A stretch of 64,000 bases of DNA, taken from CAKVLS01 sp045534265. Lineage in GTDB: Bacteria; Bacillota; Clostridia; Christensenellales; UBA1242. Positions 26,175 to 34,899 of the stretch are shown piece by piece. The stretch spans positions 1-64,000 of the forward strand of contig JAZSJH010000005.1 of the NCBI GenBank assembly GCA_045534265.1, read 5' to 3'. The position numbers and the translations under genes are program-made. The notes below the pieces were generated by a model. The model saw only the letters and a program-made list of their open reading frames with translations. It did no database searches and was not told the DNA's origin. Position 1 is the first letter of the stretch; each line of letters starts with the position of its first letter.

Positions 26175-27276
26175 AACAAAGCGCAGTAAAACAACTTATC
26201 TTTTGCTAGGCGCGGTTTTACTATTGGTTGTTTTGGGGTGCATTTTTGTATATTCGGCAAGCTATTATTCGGCGCAGATATCACATAACAACAAATATCA
26301 TTTTTTGACAAAACAGATAATTGGTGTTTGTATCGGTGTTGTAGCACTATTTTTTATGTGGAATTTTGATTATCGAAAACTTCAAAAGTTTTCTTACATA
26401 ATTTTGGCTGTTGGATTTTTGTTTTTGATTCTGGTTTTGATACCCGGAATTGGCGTTGAAAATTATGGTGCAAGGCGTTGGATATCTTTGCCAGGATTTA
26501 CTATACAAGCAAGCGAAATTTCAAAATTTTGTTACATAATATTTGCCGCAAGCTATCTTGCAAAAAACAGAGACAAAATAAAAACATTTAAGGGGATACT
26601 TCCTGTTCTTTTGTCGGGCGGGGGTATGTGTCTTCTTATACTTTTAGAGCCTAATATGTCAATAACAATTTGTACGGGGCTTGTGATGATCACTATGCTG
26701 TTTGTCGGCGGTATATCATGGAAACATTTTTTGATGTTGTGTATACCGGCTATTTTACTTGTTCCTATACTTATTATTATAGAGCCATATAGACTAAAAA
26801 GACTTCTTGCATTTATTGACCCGTGGGCAAACCCAAAGGGCGAAGGCTATCAACTTGTTCAGTCTCTTTATAGTTTGGGGGCAGGTGGACTCTTTGGGGT
26901 AGGGCTTTTTAATTCTAGACAAAAATACCGCTTTTTGCCTTTTGCCGAAAGTGACTTTATATTTGCAATCATAGCCGAAGAAATTGGTTTTGTCGGGGTT
27001 GTTTGCGTTGTATTATTGTTTGGTGTTATTTTGTTTTGTGGCATAAAAATTGCCAAAAATGCCACTGATTTGTTTGGTTGTTTTTTGGCTGTTGGTATAA
27101 CAGCACTTATATCAATCCAAACACTTGTTAACATTGCAGTAGTTACGGGTTCAATCCCACCAACAGGACTTCCGCTTCCGTTTATAAGTGCGGGCAGCAG
27201 CTCAATAATTGTTCTTATGGCAGGGGTGGGGTTACTTCTTAGCGTAAATAAAATATCTAAAAAAACTAATCAATAA
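26149..27276 (+). CDS. ftsW: Lipid II polymerase FtsW/SpoVE (SEDS family)
   Basis: About 375 residues with ten membrane segments. SEDS motifs: YSASYYS near the N-terminus, GARRWI, and GLPLPFISAGSSS near the C-terminus. It polymerises glycan strands with its cognate class B penicillin-binding protein, encoded four genes upstream. The TTG at 26149 has AAAGGGGAGAAG ahead; earlier in-frame ATGs lie deep in murD. Its last codons form part of a terminator. SpoVE is an equally possible name. Confidence 0.9.
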   Translation: MKNAFLINKTKRSKTTYLLLGAVLLLVVLGCIFVYSASYYSAQISHNNKYHFLTKQIIGVCIGVVALFFMWNFDYRKLQKFSYIILAVGFLFLILVLIPGIGVENYGARRWISLPGFTIQASEISKFCYIIFAASYLAKNRDKIKTFKGILPVLLSGGGMCLLILLEPNMSITICTGLVMITMLFVGGISWKHFLMLCIPAILLVPILIIIEPYRLKRLLAFIDPWANPKGEGYQLVQSLYSLGAGGLFGVGLFNSRQKYRFLPFAESDFIFAIIAEEIGFVGVVCVVLLFGVILFCGIKIAKNATDLFGCFLAVGITALISIQTLVNIAVVTGSIPPTGLPLPFISAGSSSIIVLMAGVGLLLSVNKISKKTNQ

Positions 27277-27295
27277 TGTTGGTTAGTTTTTTTTT
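27258..27295 (+). terminator. Terminator overlapping the ftsW stop
   Basis: ACTAATCAA (27265-27273) pairs with TTGGTTAGT (27279-27287), followed by nine T. It ends the first half of the division/cell-wall cluster. Confidence 0.85.
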
Positions 27296-27312
27296 GTAAT
27301 AATAATTTTTTA

Positions 27313-27329
27313 TGTCAATTCATTTGACA
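27313..27329 (+). promoter_or_regulatory. Dyad element, copy 2 (shared with 16393-16409)
   Basis: TGTCAA, 5 nt, TTGACA. The right arm is the -35 box of the lipoprotein promoter. 15 of 17 positions match copy 1, and both sit at the same place relative to a promoter. Confidence 0.5.
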
Positions 27330-27352
27330 AAAAGTGGGGGGGGGGGTAAACT
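27324..27352 (+). promoter_or_regulatory. Promoter with an 11-G spacer tract (putative phase-variable promoter)
   Basis: TTGACA (27324-27329), a 17-nt spacer, TAAACT (27347-27352). Of the spacer, positions 27336-27346 are 11 consecutive G, in a genome where long G runs are rare. Slippage at such tracts changes spacer length and hence promoter strength in known phase-variable genes. At the length seen here the spacer is optimal (on). Confidence 0.6.
27336..27346 (+). repeat. Homopolymer tract, 11 G
   Basis: Uninterrupted run of 11 G directly before the -10 box of the lipoprotein promoter. It is a simple-sequence repeat prone to polymerase slippage. Confidence 0.9.
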
Positions 27353-27380
27353 AAAAAAAATATTATATTTAGGGGGAAAT

Positions 27381-29174
27381 ATGAAAAAAGATAAACAAAA
27401 GAAAATACCATTTGCAACGCTTCGCAAAGGTATTATTAGTGGCTTGCTTGGTATAACTATGCTTACAGGAGCAGGTGTGCTAACTGGTTGTGGCAAAGAC
27501 GGTGCTCCTGGTGCTACAGGACCACAAGGTCCCGCGGGAGTAGACGGTCCAGCATGGCATTACGGAGTAGATTATTCTACCTACAATGGTACAATAAATA
27601 CTGGGGACTTCTTTATTGATACAAATGATTATATCTTATACCAAAAAACAAGTTCTGGTTGGGCGACTGTAATGGAAAATTATGGTAGACCTGGAGACCC
27701 AGGACGACCAGGTGATCCAGGAGAAGACGGAGCTGATGGAGAAGATGGAGCCGATGGAGAAGATGGAGCTTATATTACAGACCATATGAGTGCTTGGGCT
27801 GGGAAAACAGCTGTTTTTGTTGGTGATAGTATCACTTATGGCTCAAAATGTGACGGAGACAAGTATTGGGAAGTTCTAGAAGATAAGCTAAATCTTAAAA
27901 AAGTAACAGGGATGGGTGTTGGTAAATCTTGTGTAAGTGCAACAAGCACAAATGGTACAAGTTATGAACCACTAATTTCTAGATATCAAGATATTCCTGA
28001 AGCTGATTTGATTCAAATATTTATGGGAACAAACGACTATGGATTTAATACGCCACTTGGAACAATTGAAGATACTACAGATATTTCTTTCTATGGTGCA
28101 TTAAATGTAATAATTCCTGCACTACAAGCGAAATATCCATCTTCAAGACTTGTATTCGTTACACCATTGCATCGTTACGGACAACATGGCTTGGAATATG
28201 ACAATGATGAAAATGAGCAAGGCAATACATTGAGTGATTATGTTAAAGCAATTAGAGAAGTTTGTGAATTTTATTCAGTTCCTGTAATAGATTTATTTAA
28301 GGTAAGTGGTTTGAATCCTTCAATAGAAGCTGTTAGAAATCTATACATACCAGATGGATTACACCCAAATACTGAAGGTCACGAATATATTGCAAATATT
28401 ATGGCTAACTATTTAGAGCTATATGCCACAACCGATCTTAATTATGCAGATGCTAATGAAGTGAAATCTCTAGAAGAAATTTCAGTAGAAAGAACTTCTC
28501 CATATTATCCTTCAACAACTCCAAATTGCAGATTGTCTTCAACCTATAATGTTTATCTAGAAGAAGGCCAAACATTATCTCTAAAAGATGGAACAAATTA
28601 CAAATATTTCTTATATGTACAGACTGGAGCAACACCAACTCAAGTAAGTGATGAAGATAGAATGTCACTAATGAATAGCTGGGCTACAGGTGATTTTACT
28701 GCTGCTGAAACAGGTTGGTATGGAATAACTATGGCTAAAGCAGACCAAACACAAGAATTTGATGCTGATATTATTGCAACACAAACTTTAGCTGATTATT
28801 TTACTATAAAAGCAACTGGAGTTAAAGCATTGAATGAAATTTCAGTAGAAAGAACTTCTCCATATTATCCTTCAACAACTCCAAATTGCAGATTGTCTTC
28901 AACTTACAATGTTTATCTAGAAGAAGGTCAAACATTATCTCTAAAAGATGGAACAAATTACAAATATTTCTTATATGTACAGACTGGAGCAACACCAACT
29001 CAAGTAAGTGATGAAGATAGAATGTCACTAATGAATAGCTGGGCTACAGGTGATTTTACTGCCGCTGAAACAGGTTGGTATGGAATAACTATGGCTAAAG
29101 CAGACCAAACACAAGAATTTGATGCTGATATTATTGCAACACAAACTTTAGCTGATTATTTCATCATAGAATAA
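27381..29174 (+). CDS. Collagen-like SGNH-hydrolase lipoprotein with tandem C-terminal repeats
   Basis: A 597-residue surface lipoprotein. The signal peptide ends in lipobox LTGC (Cys37). Collagen-like Gly-X-Y stretches lie at 38-57 and 102-129, separated by a short domain. An SGNH/GDSL hydrolase domain spans about 142-350, with Ser150 (GDSIT), GTND at 216-219, and Asp325/His328 (DGLH). Two nearly identical modules (366-474 and 486-594) follow. The hydrolase probably removes esters from glycans or lipids outside the cell (inference). AGGGGGAAAT site; ATG 27381 chosen because the promoter lies inside the longer frame. Confidence 0.85.
   Translation: MKKDKQKKIPFATLRKGIISGLLGITMLTGAGVLTGCGKDGAPGATGPQGPAGVDGPAWHYGVDYSTYNGTINTGDFFIDTNDYILYQKTSSGWATVMENYGRPGDPGRPGDPGEDGADGEDGADGEDGAYITDHMSAWAGKTAVFVGDSITYGSKCDGDKYWEVLEDKLNLKKVTGMGVGKSCVSATSTNGTSYEPLISRYQDIPEADLIQIFMGTNDYGFNTPLGTIEDTTDISFYGALNVIIPALQAKYPSSRLVFVTPLHRYGQHGLEYDNDENEQGNTLSDYVKAIREVCEFYSVPVIDLFKVSGLNPSIEAVRNLYIPDGLHPNTEGHEYIANIMANYLELYATTDLNYADANEVKSLEEISVERTSPYYPSTTPNCRLSSTYNVYLEEGQTLSLKDGTNYKYFLYVQTGATPTQVSDEDRMSLMNSWATGDFTAAETGWYGITMAKADQTQEFDADIIATQTLADYFTIKATGVKALNEISVERTSPYYPSTTPNCRLSSTYNVYLEEGQTLSLKDGTNYKYFLYVQTGATPTQVSDEDRMSLMNSWATGDFTAAETGWYGITMAKADQTQEFDADIIATQTLADYFIIE
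28476..28801 (+). repeat. Tandem module, copy 1 (period 360 bp)
   Basis: A 326-bp unit that recurs 360 bp downstream with only a handful of mostly silent base differences. It encodes a module beginning EISVERTSPYYP. Confidence 0.9.
28836..29161 (+). repeat. Tandem module, copy 2 (period 360 bp)
   Basis: Second copy of the 326-bp unit. The near identity points to recent duplication or ongoing gene conversion. The 34-bp linkers between units are not repeated. Confidence 0.9.
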
Positions 29175-29190
29175 ACCATATTCTTAATAT

Positions 29191-29222
29191 AAAAAAGAGT
29201 GGAAAAATTCCACTCTTTTTTG
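29191..29222 (+). terminator. Rho-independent terminator after the lipoprotein gene
   Basis: AAAGAGTGGAA pairs with TTCCACTCTTT around a 3-4 nt loop, with a T tail. It could also serve the minus-strand gene ending at 29261. Confidence 0.85.
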
Positions 29223-29260
29223 TAAGTAAAATAACATATTGTGTAATACTAATTTAATAT

Positions 29261-29749
29261 TTACATTGTTGGGGTAGGTCCATTATCTGTTTGTTTAGGA
29301 GTCGTTGTTTCTTCTTCATCTTGTAAAGAGTCGCAGTAAGCTCTAATATCGGCTACGTAGGTTGGGAATTTTTCTGCCATATAGCCTATGTAAGATGTGC
29401 AAAGTTTTTCGCTGTCTTCTTCGTCTTGTTTTGTTATGCAAAATTTTGACATAAAGTAATCCGAAAAATGTATTAAATCAATATTGCTGCCGTAGCCGCT
29501 ACGCATAGATGCTATGGCTGATAGCGCTGCAATATGTGGGGCTTTTTGTGCAATGTATGCATTTAGTGCCGCTTCTGTTTCGTCAATTTCCATTTTTTGA
29601 GCCCTAACAAAAATATCTTCTTCGCCCCTGTCAATGGCGTCAATTGGCTCTCCGTTTGGGTCTGTTAGGTCTTTTACTAGTGTATAGCCATTGTCATTAA
29701 AAAATTTTTCTATTTCTGTGTCGGTTAATTGGTTAATATACTTTGCCAT
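29261..29749 (-). CDS. Hypothetical acidic protein
   Basis: A 162-residue acidic, soluble, mainly helical protein with no signal or membrane segment and a low-complexity C-terminal tail rich in Thr, Pro and Glu. No family recognised. AGGAGC site ahead of the ATG on the minus strand. It lies alone within the insertion that splits the cell-wall cluster. Confidence 0.6.
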   Translation of the reverse strand: MAKYINQLTDTEIEKFFNDNGYTLVKDLTDPNGEPIDAIDRGEEDIFVRAQKMEIDETEAALNAYIAQKAPHIAALSAIASMRSGYGSNIDLIHFSDYFMSKFCITKQDEEDSEKLCTSYIGYMAEKFPTYVADIRAYCDSLQDEEETTTPKQTDNGPTPTM

Positions 29750-29876
29750 ATTTTGCTCCTAATAGTATAATAAATATATCATAAAGATAATATTTTTGCA
29801 ATAGTGATAAATTTATATTGCTTTTTGTGTTGTTGCAAAAATAAAAAATGATTAACAAATTTTTATGGAGAAGAAT

Positions 29877-30323
29877 ATGGATTTAACTAGAAAAAATATC
29901 AAACAATACTTAGATGATGGTTTTGCAGCTACAGAGTATAGCAAAAAAATAAAAGGTGTAAGCAAATTAATAGCTCTAAAAGACATGGCTATTGATGACT
30001 TGGATTTTATCAATATTTTAAGAAATTTATTTGAAAATATAAAGAATAATTACTCAAGCTTTATGTCAAACGCACAATGGAAGCCAAGCGATAGACAAAA
30101 TCATTTGTTGGAAGTAATAGGCAATATTTGTGATGATATTTTGTATGATGATAAAACAAAGACAAGTAAGCCAAATTTATATTTATCTTTTTTTGAAGAT
30201 TTGTATTGGCAAGTTTATGATTATTTTGATGACTACGGCAACAAAAATGACAGTTTATACAAAGAAGAAGTTGATTTGGTTTTGAAAAAGCTTGAAAAGT
30301 TTTTTGAGACATATGCTAGTTAA
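29877..30323 (+). CDS. Hypothetical helical protein
   Basis: A 148-residue charged, probably all-helical cytoplasmic protein without recognised motifs. ATG 29877 is preferred to ATG 29865 because GGAGAAG at 29867-29873 then serves as ribosome binding site. The downstream 190 bases are very AT-rich and show no clear terminator. Confidence 0.55.
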   Translation: MDLTRKNIKQYLDDGFAATEYSKKIKGVSKLIALKDMAIDDLDFINILRNLFENIKNNYSSFMSNAQWKPSDRQNHLLEVIGNICDDILYDDKTKTSKPNLYLSFFEDLYWQVYDYFDDYGNKNDSLYKEEVDLVLKKLEKFFETYAS

Positions 30324-30512
30324 AAATAGTCTTTGAAAAAAACAATTATTAAATAAATAAAAAAGATTGAATACGCAATAATATTTTTATAAAAGCAAAG
30401 ACATATATTATTAGAGATAAATTTAGCCAACATATTAAATATAGGTTCTAATTTGTCAAAATTATTTTGAAAAAACATAAAATTATTATATTATCATATT
30501 AAGAGGTGAAAT

Positions 30513-31763
30513 ATGAAATTTGAATTAAATTTAGAAAACTCTCAAATCAGCGAAAAGGAGTTTTTGAAGAAAAAATATTTAGAAAAATTTGAAAAAATAA
30601 ATACTGGTCTTCACTCAGGAACAGAAGAGTGGACTGCTTGGGTAGATTATCCTAGCAAAAACATTAAAGCCCTTGGCGAAATAAAAGATATCGCTAGCAG
30701 AATAAAAAAAGACGGAGATGTTTTGATTGTTCTTGGCATTGGCGGCTCTTATCTTGGGGCTTATGCGGGGCTTTGCGCTATAAAGAGCAAGTCAAACGTA
30801 GATGTTGTTTTTGCGGGCATTAACTTTTCTAATGAAGAATTAGTTGAAACTTTTGATAGATATAAAGACAAAAATGTATATGTTAATGTTATTTCAAAAT
30901 CAGGTACAACAACAGAGACAATGATTGCTTTTGATTATGCGGTGGCTTTCCTTAAGTCAAAGTATAAATCAAAATACAAAGACCACTTAGTTATCACAAC
31001 TGACAAAGTCAAAGGATACCTAAGAGAATATGCGACAAAAAATAAAATCACAGCCCTAGAAGTTCCGGACAATATGGGTGGCAGATATTCAGTACTATCT
31101 GCTGTAGGTACGCTTCCACTTATGTGTGCAGGCGTTGATATTGACAAACTATTCAAAGGCGCATACAATGCAGAAACTGCCTTGAGAGTTTGTGATGCAA
31201 ACAACCCAGCTTATAGGTATGCCTTAACAAGATATTTACTTAACAAAAAAGGTAAAAAAGTTGAGCTTTTGTCAACATTCTATCCACGTCTATCTAACAT
31301 TGGCGCTTGGTGGACACAACTTTTTGCCGAAAGTGAAGGAAAGAATAAAAAAGGTCTTTTTGTAACAAATCTAAACTTTTCAACAGATTTGCACTCAGTT
31401 GGACAATTTATTCAACAAGGAACACCAATTATTTTTGAAACTTTCTTGAGTGTAGGAAGTGTAAAAGGCGATAGAAAACTAAGCAAAATAGAAGATGGTT
31501 GTCCTATAAAATATCTTGAAGGAAAAACTGTAGAAGATGTAAACTTAGCCGCTCAAAAAGGTACTATAGAAGCTCACGTTTCTGCAAAAGTTCCTGTTGT
31601 TCAAATTTCAATAGAAAAAGTAGACGAAGAGCACATTGGATATTTGTTCTACTTTTTCGAACTTGCTTGTGCAATAAGTGGAAGATTTTTGGAAGTTAAT
31701 CCTTTTGACCAACCAGGAGTAGAAGATTACAAGCGCAATATGAAAAAATATTTATCTTACTAA
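30513..31763 (+). CDS. pgi: Glucose-6-phosphate isomerase
   Basis: A 416-residue Pgi, somewhat shorter than the 450 residues usual in Firmicutes. Conserved segments: GIGGSYLGA near residue 73, SKSGTTTET near 130, GGRYSVLSAVG, and the C-terminal FDQPGVEDYK. It interconverts glucose 6-phosphate and fructose 6-phosphate; the latter also feeds amino-sugar synthesis for the wall. AGAGGTG ribosome binding site. Confidence 0.95.
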   Translation: MKFELNLENSQISEKEFLKKKYLEKFEKINTGLHSGTEEWTAWVDYPSKNIKALGEIKDIASRIKKDGDVLIVLGIGGSYLGAYAGLCAIKSKSNVDVVFAGINFSNEELVETFDRYKDKNVYVNVISKSGTTTETMIAFDYAVAFLKSKYKSKYKDHLVITTDKVKGYLREYATKNKITALEVPDNMGGRYSVLSAVGTLPLMCAGVDIDKLFKGAYNAETALRVCDANNPAYRYALTRYLLNKKGKKVELLSTFYPRLSNIGAWWTQLFAESEGKNKKGLFVTNLNFSTDLHSVGQFIQQGTPIIFETFLSVGSVKGDRKLSKIEDGCPIKYLEGKTVEDVNLAAQKGTIEAHVSAKVPVVQISIEKVDEEHIGYLFYFFELACAISGRFLEVNPFDQPGVEDYKRNMKKYLSY

Positions 31764-31767
31764 AATA

Positions 31768-31801
31768 AAAAATGTATGCCAAAAAGCATACATTTTTTTT
31801 G
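31768..31801 (+). terminator. Rho-independent terminator after pgi
   Basis: AATGTATGC pairs with GCATACATT around a 6-nt loop, with eight T. Confidence 0.85.
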
Positions 31802-31838
31802 CGGTGTGATATACTCATTTTTGATAAAGGAATGTAGT

Positions 31839-32255
31839 ATGGAGTTTAGAAAGACAAAAACATTGACTATCGAAATAAAAAAAGAACAACAAGAAAATTT
31901 ATCTTCTAAAAGCAAAATAGAAAAAATGTTAAAGCAAGATGATGTTATTGGATTTGATATTTATGACAACAACACTTTTTTGGGGTTTGCTATGCTCAAA
32001 GAGTGGGAAAAGGGTAAATTCTTTTTGTGGGATTATCTCATTAAATACGAAATGCAAAATAAGGGATATGGAACTAAAGTTTTACTTGAGCTAATTGATT
32101 TGCTTAGGGTATACTATGATTGTAAGGTACTAACAACAACATATAAATATGGTAATATTCCTGCTGAAAAGTTGTATAAAAAAGTAGGTTTTGTTGAGAC
32201 TGATGTTGTTTGTGATGGAGATATTCACGAAGTAAATATGATATTAAACTTATAA
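31839..32255 (+). CDS. GNAT-family N-acetyltransferase
   Basis: A 138-residue GCN5-related acetyltransferase. The acetyl-CoA loop is represented by EMQNKGYGTKVL near residue 73, and the C-terminal part (NIPAEKLYKKVGFVET) is typical. Substrate unknown. ATG 31839 is chosen for the AAAGGA site; an upstream in-frame ATG lies in the pgi terminator. Confidence 0.8.
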   Translation: MEFRKTKTLTIEIKKEQQENLSSKSKIEKMLKQDDVIGFDIYDNNTFLGFAMLKEWEKGKFFLWDYLIKYEMQNKGYGTKVLLELIDLLRVYYDCKVLTTTYKYGNIPAEKLYKKVGFVETDVVCDGDIHEVNMILNL

Positions 32256-32294
32256 TTGAAAACATAATACTGTTATAAAAGGAAAAATTTTTTT

Positions 32295-32840
32295 ATGGAT
32301 TTTTATGATTTAGTTGTTTGTAGGCATAGCGAAAGAAAATTTGCTGAGAAGAAGGTAAAAAGAGAAGACATAGACAAAATAATAAATGCAGGACTTGCAT
32401 CTCCTAGTGGTATGAACAGCCAGCCTTGGCATTTTACCGTTATTCAAAATAAAGATGTACAAGATAAACTTGTTAACGCATGCAAAACTAGCTTTATAGA
32501 AAGTGGCATAGAGTGGAGAAAAAACTGGACAAAACTTGATAATTTCAATCCATTTTATAGCCCAGACACAATTATTGTAATAAGCCGAAAAGCTGCCGTG
32601 GAAAACTCAAACGAAGATTGTTGTTTTGCTATACAAAACATGGTTTTGATGGCGGAGAGTTTAGGGCTATCTTCTTGTATAATAAGGGATATTTGCTGGG
32701 CGATAAATAAGCAAAACCAAAATGAATTTGGAATCCCACAAGATTATGATTGTTTTATGTGTATATCTATAGGATATGCGTTAAACAAAAATAAAAAGCA
32801 AAAGACTTTTGACCTTAGCAAAGTTAACTTTTTAGAATAA
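32295..32840 (+). CDS. Nitroreductase-family protein
   Basis: A 181-residue FMN-dependent nitroreductase-fold protein: CRHSERKF (flavin phosphate contact) near residue 9, ASPSGMNSQPWHF near 35-47, and an ENLGLSSC-like segment (ESLGLSSCII) near 125. It reduces nitro or quinone compounds with NAD(P)H; physiological role unknown. It lies 39 nt after the GNAT gene and may share its transcript. Confidence 0.85.
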   Translation: MDFYDLVVCRHSERKFAEKKVKREDIDKIINAGLASPSGMNSQPWHFTVIQNKDVQDKLVNACKTSFIESGIEWRKNWTKLDNFNPFYSPDTIIVISRKAAVENSNEDCCFAIQNMVLMAESLGLSSCIIRDICWAINKQNQNEFGIPQDYDCFMCISIGYALNKNKKQKTFDLSKVNFLE

Positions 32841-32841
32841 C

Positions 32842-32870
32842 CAAAGAGCCTTAAATTCGGCTCTTTTTTG
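32842..32870 (+). terminator. Rho-independent terminator
   Basis: AAGAGCC (32844-32850) pairs with GGCTCTT (32859-32865), then T residues. Confidence 0.85.
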
Positions 32871-32939
32871 CTTATTTAATTGTTATAATATGATTTTTGT
32901 GTTAATATGTATTTGAATATCTTGTATAAGGAGTTTGTT

Positions 32940-33677
32940 ATGAAAGTTTATCAAATTGATTGCTCAAACTGCGGAGCAAGTCTTGACATAGAAGAAGGAA
33001 AAACAAGAGGTTTTTGTCAATATTGCGGAACACCTTTTGTTGTTAATATGGAAAATCAAAATCCACCAGCTGCAGATAATAAACCTAAAACTCCAGAAGA
33101 TGAATATCAAGCACTTATCAAAGCGGAAAGGGCTAGAAATTATCCAGAAGCTATACGCATATATGACGAAATGTTGTCAACATCTCCAGACAGATTTGAT
33201 TTGCTTATAGGTAGAGCTTTTGCTATGATAGCAGAGTCAAAAGAAAACCTATTTAATTTAGACAAATTCAAAAATGCATTTACATATGCTTTGACCAAGA
33301 CAAAAGGTGTAGACCCTATGGTTGTTCACATTGTTGTTTTGGACAAACTATGGTCTATCAAGCACTTTTTGCTAGAAAACACTCTAAAGATTGGTAGCAA
33401 TAGCCCAGATTATATTTATAATTTGGTAGCTATTAATGATCTTCAAATGTACATTAATAGTTTTGCTGCAACAGAAACATTTGCAAGCCCACATAAAACA
33501 TATGTAACAAATTATAAAAACCTAAAAGAAGACATTAAGTTTATATCAGAAAGAATTCTTTTGCAAGCAAAGAGATTTAAGGGGGATTTTCCTTCTAAAC
33601 AATATCTAAAGTATGTAGAAAACAACTTGGCAGAAGCCGAAAAAGAGCTTTCTGTTTTGAATAGAAAATATTATTAA
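32940..33677 (+). CDS. Zinc-ribbon protein with helical C-terminal domain
   Basis: A 245-residue protein with an N-terminal zinc ribbon (CSNCGASLD near residue 8 and CQYCGTPF near 27), then a Pro-rich linker and a helical region of 180 residues that looks like degenerate tetratricopeptide repeats (KAERARNYPEAIRIYDEML). No signal peptide. ATG 32940 has AAGGAG ahead. The next gene, 14 nt on, also carries a zinc ribbon, so the two probably work together (inference). Confidence 0.7.
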   Translation: MKVYQIDCSNCGASLDIEEGKTRGFCQYCGTPFVVNMENQNPPAADNKPKTPEDEYQALIKAERARNYPEAIRIYDEMLSTSPDRFDLLIGRAFAMIAESKENLFNLDKFKNAFTYALTKTKGVDPMVVHIVVLDKLWSIKHFLLENTLKIGSNSPDYIYNLVAINDLQMYINSFAATETFASPHKTYVTNYKNLKEDIKFISERILLQAKRFKGDFPSKQYLKYVENNLAEAEKELSVLNRKYY

Positions 33678-33691
33678 AAGAGGTAACTAAT

Positions 33692-34750
33692 ATGCCAGTA
33701 GGGCCATCTCACCGTAGGGGCGGCGGAAGTAGCCGTTCTTCATCTAGATCTTCATCATCTAGGTCTAGTTCGTCTAGAAGTTATAGTTCTAGTCGTTCTA
33801 GAAGTTATAGTTCATCACGCAGCTATTCTTCTGGTCGCAGACATTATCACTATTATGATGACGATTATTATAGTGGTGACGGAATCACAATCTCTCCAAG
33901 GGGTTGGGCAATATTTGGAATTGTAATTGGCTTTATGGTGGTGCTTGCGTGTCTTTGTGCAGGTATCGGGATATTAGCAAATAATGTTCCTTACCATATC
34001 ACAATGCGAAAAGACGCTCCACAGTATCAAGAAATAATCGAAAGAGCTCACCGCGGAGAAGAAGGGTATTATGAAAAATACATAACAGACATTAAATGGT
34101 CTGGTTCTGGTAGTTCTGGCGGAGAGCCTACTTATTATAGATTGTCTAGTGATAATGGAACTCCATATGACCATAATGATAATACCTATATAGAGGCATA
34201 TTCTGAAGTGGTAAAAGATGGTGTTAACTATTATTGGCTTGAGATATCTTTTTGGAGCGAAGAGGTTAATGAGAGAATATCTTGTATTACATATTCGCAA
34301 TACCCAGAAGCCGCCGTTGCGGGACTTTCTTCAATTCGCCTTGCTTATACAAAAGAATATGATAATGATGGTAGCTGGGACGTAATTAATTATAGTTACA
34401 ACCTATCAAACAATGCAGATTATTGGTATACTGGCAAACAAATCACAACTGGAGTTATACTACTTGTAGTAGCATTAGGAGTTGGAGCTCTTATGGTTTG
34501 GTGTTGCACACTTGTACATAAAGCCGGCAAAAAGTCTGCCGCAACTACTCAAGCAACATCAACTCAAACAACACAGGAGCCATCTCTATTAACAAAACTT
34601 TTTGGCGAACAAACACCAAGCGAACAATCATCAATAACTCAATTTAAGGTTTGTTCATACTGCGGAGCTCACGCAAAAATGGATGACGATAGTTGTAACT
34701 CTTGCGGTTCTAAAAAGTTTAGAAAAGCAAAAGATAGCGACTTAGCTTAA
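33692..34750 (+). CDS. Ser/Arg-rich two-pass membrane protein with C-terminal zinc ribbon
   Basis: A 352-residue protein. Residues 1-50 are almost wholly Ser, Arg and Tyr, followed by a Tyr/Asp patch. Membrane segments lie at about 71-96 and 250-275 around an extracytoplasmic domain of 150 residues. The cytoplasmic tail is Thr/Gln-rich and ends in a zinc ribbon (CSYCG, then CNSCG). Family not recognised. The low-complexity start is basic and could bind nucleic acid or acidic polymers (inference). Confidence 0.65.
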   Translation: MPVGPSHRRGGGSSRSSSRSSSSRSSSSRSYSSSRSRSYSSSRSYSSGRRHYHYYDDDYYSGDGITISPRGWAIFGIVIGFMVVLACLCAGIGILANNVPYHITMRKDAPQYQEIIERAHRGEEGYYEKYITDIKWSGSGSSGGEPTYYRLSSDNGTPYDHNDNTYIEAYSEVVKDGVNYYWLEISFWSEEVNERISCITYSQYPEAAVAGLSSIRLAYTKEYDNDGSWDVINYSYNLSNNADYWYTGKQITTGVILLVVALGVGALMVWCCTLVHKAGKKSAATTQATSTQTTQEPSLLTKLFGEQTPSEQSSITQFKVCSYCGAHAKMDDDSCNSCGSKKFRKAKDSDLA

Positions 34751-34755
34751 ATATA

Positions 34756-34785
34756 AAAAGGCAGGCTTTAGGGCCTGTTTTTTTG
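34756..34785 (+). terminator. Rho-independent terminator
   Basis: GCAGGC (34761-34766) pairs with GCCTGT (34773-34778), followed by T residues. Confidence 0.75.
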
Positions 34786-34899
34786 TTGTCTTGCTAGCAT
34801 AAAGTTTGTCTTATATAAGCAGAATTGTAAGTTTTGCTGTTTTAATATATATGTATTTTCACAATTAATGGCGGTTTTCCATAAAATGTATAGTAAAGG

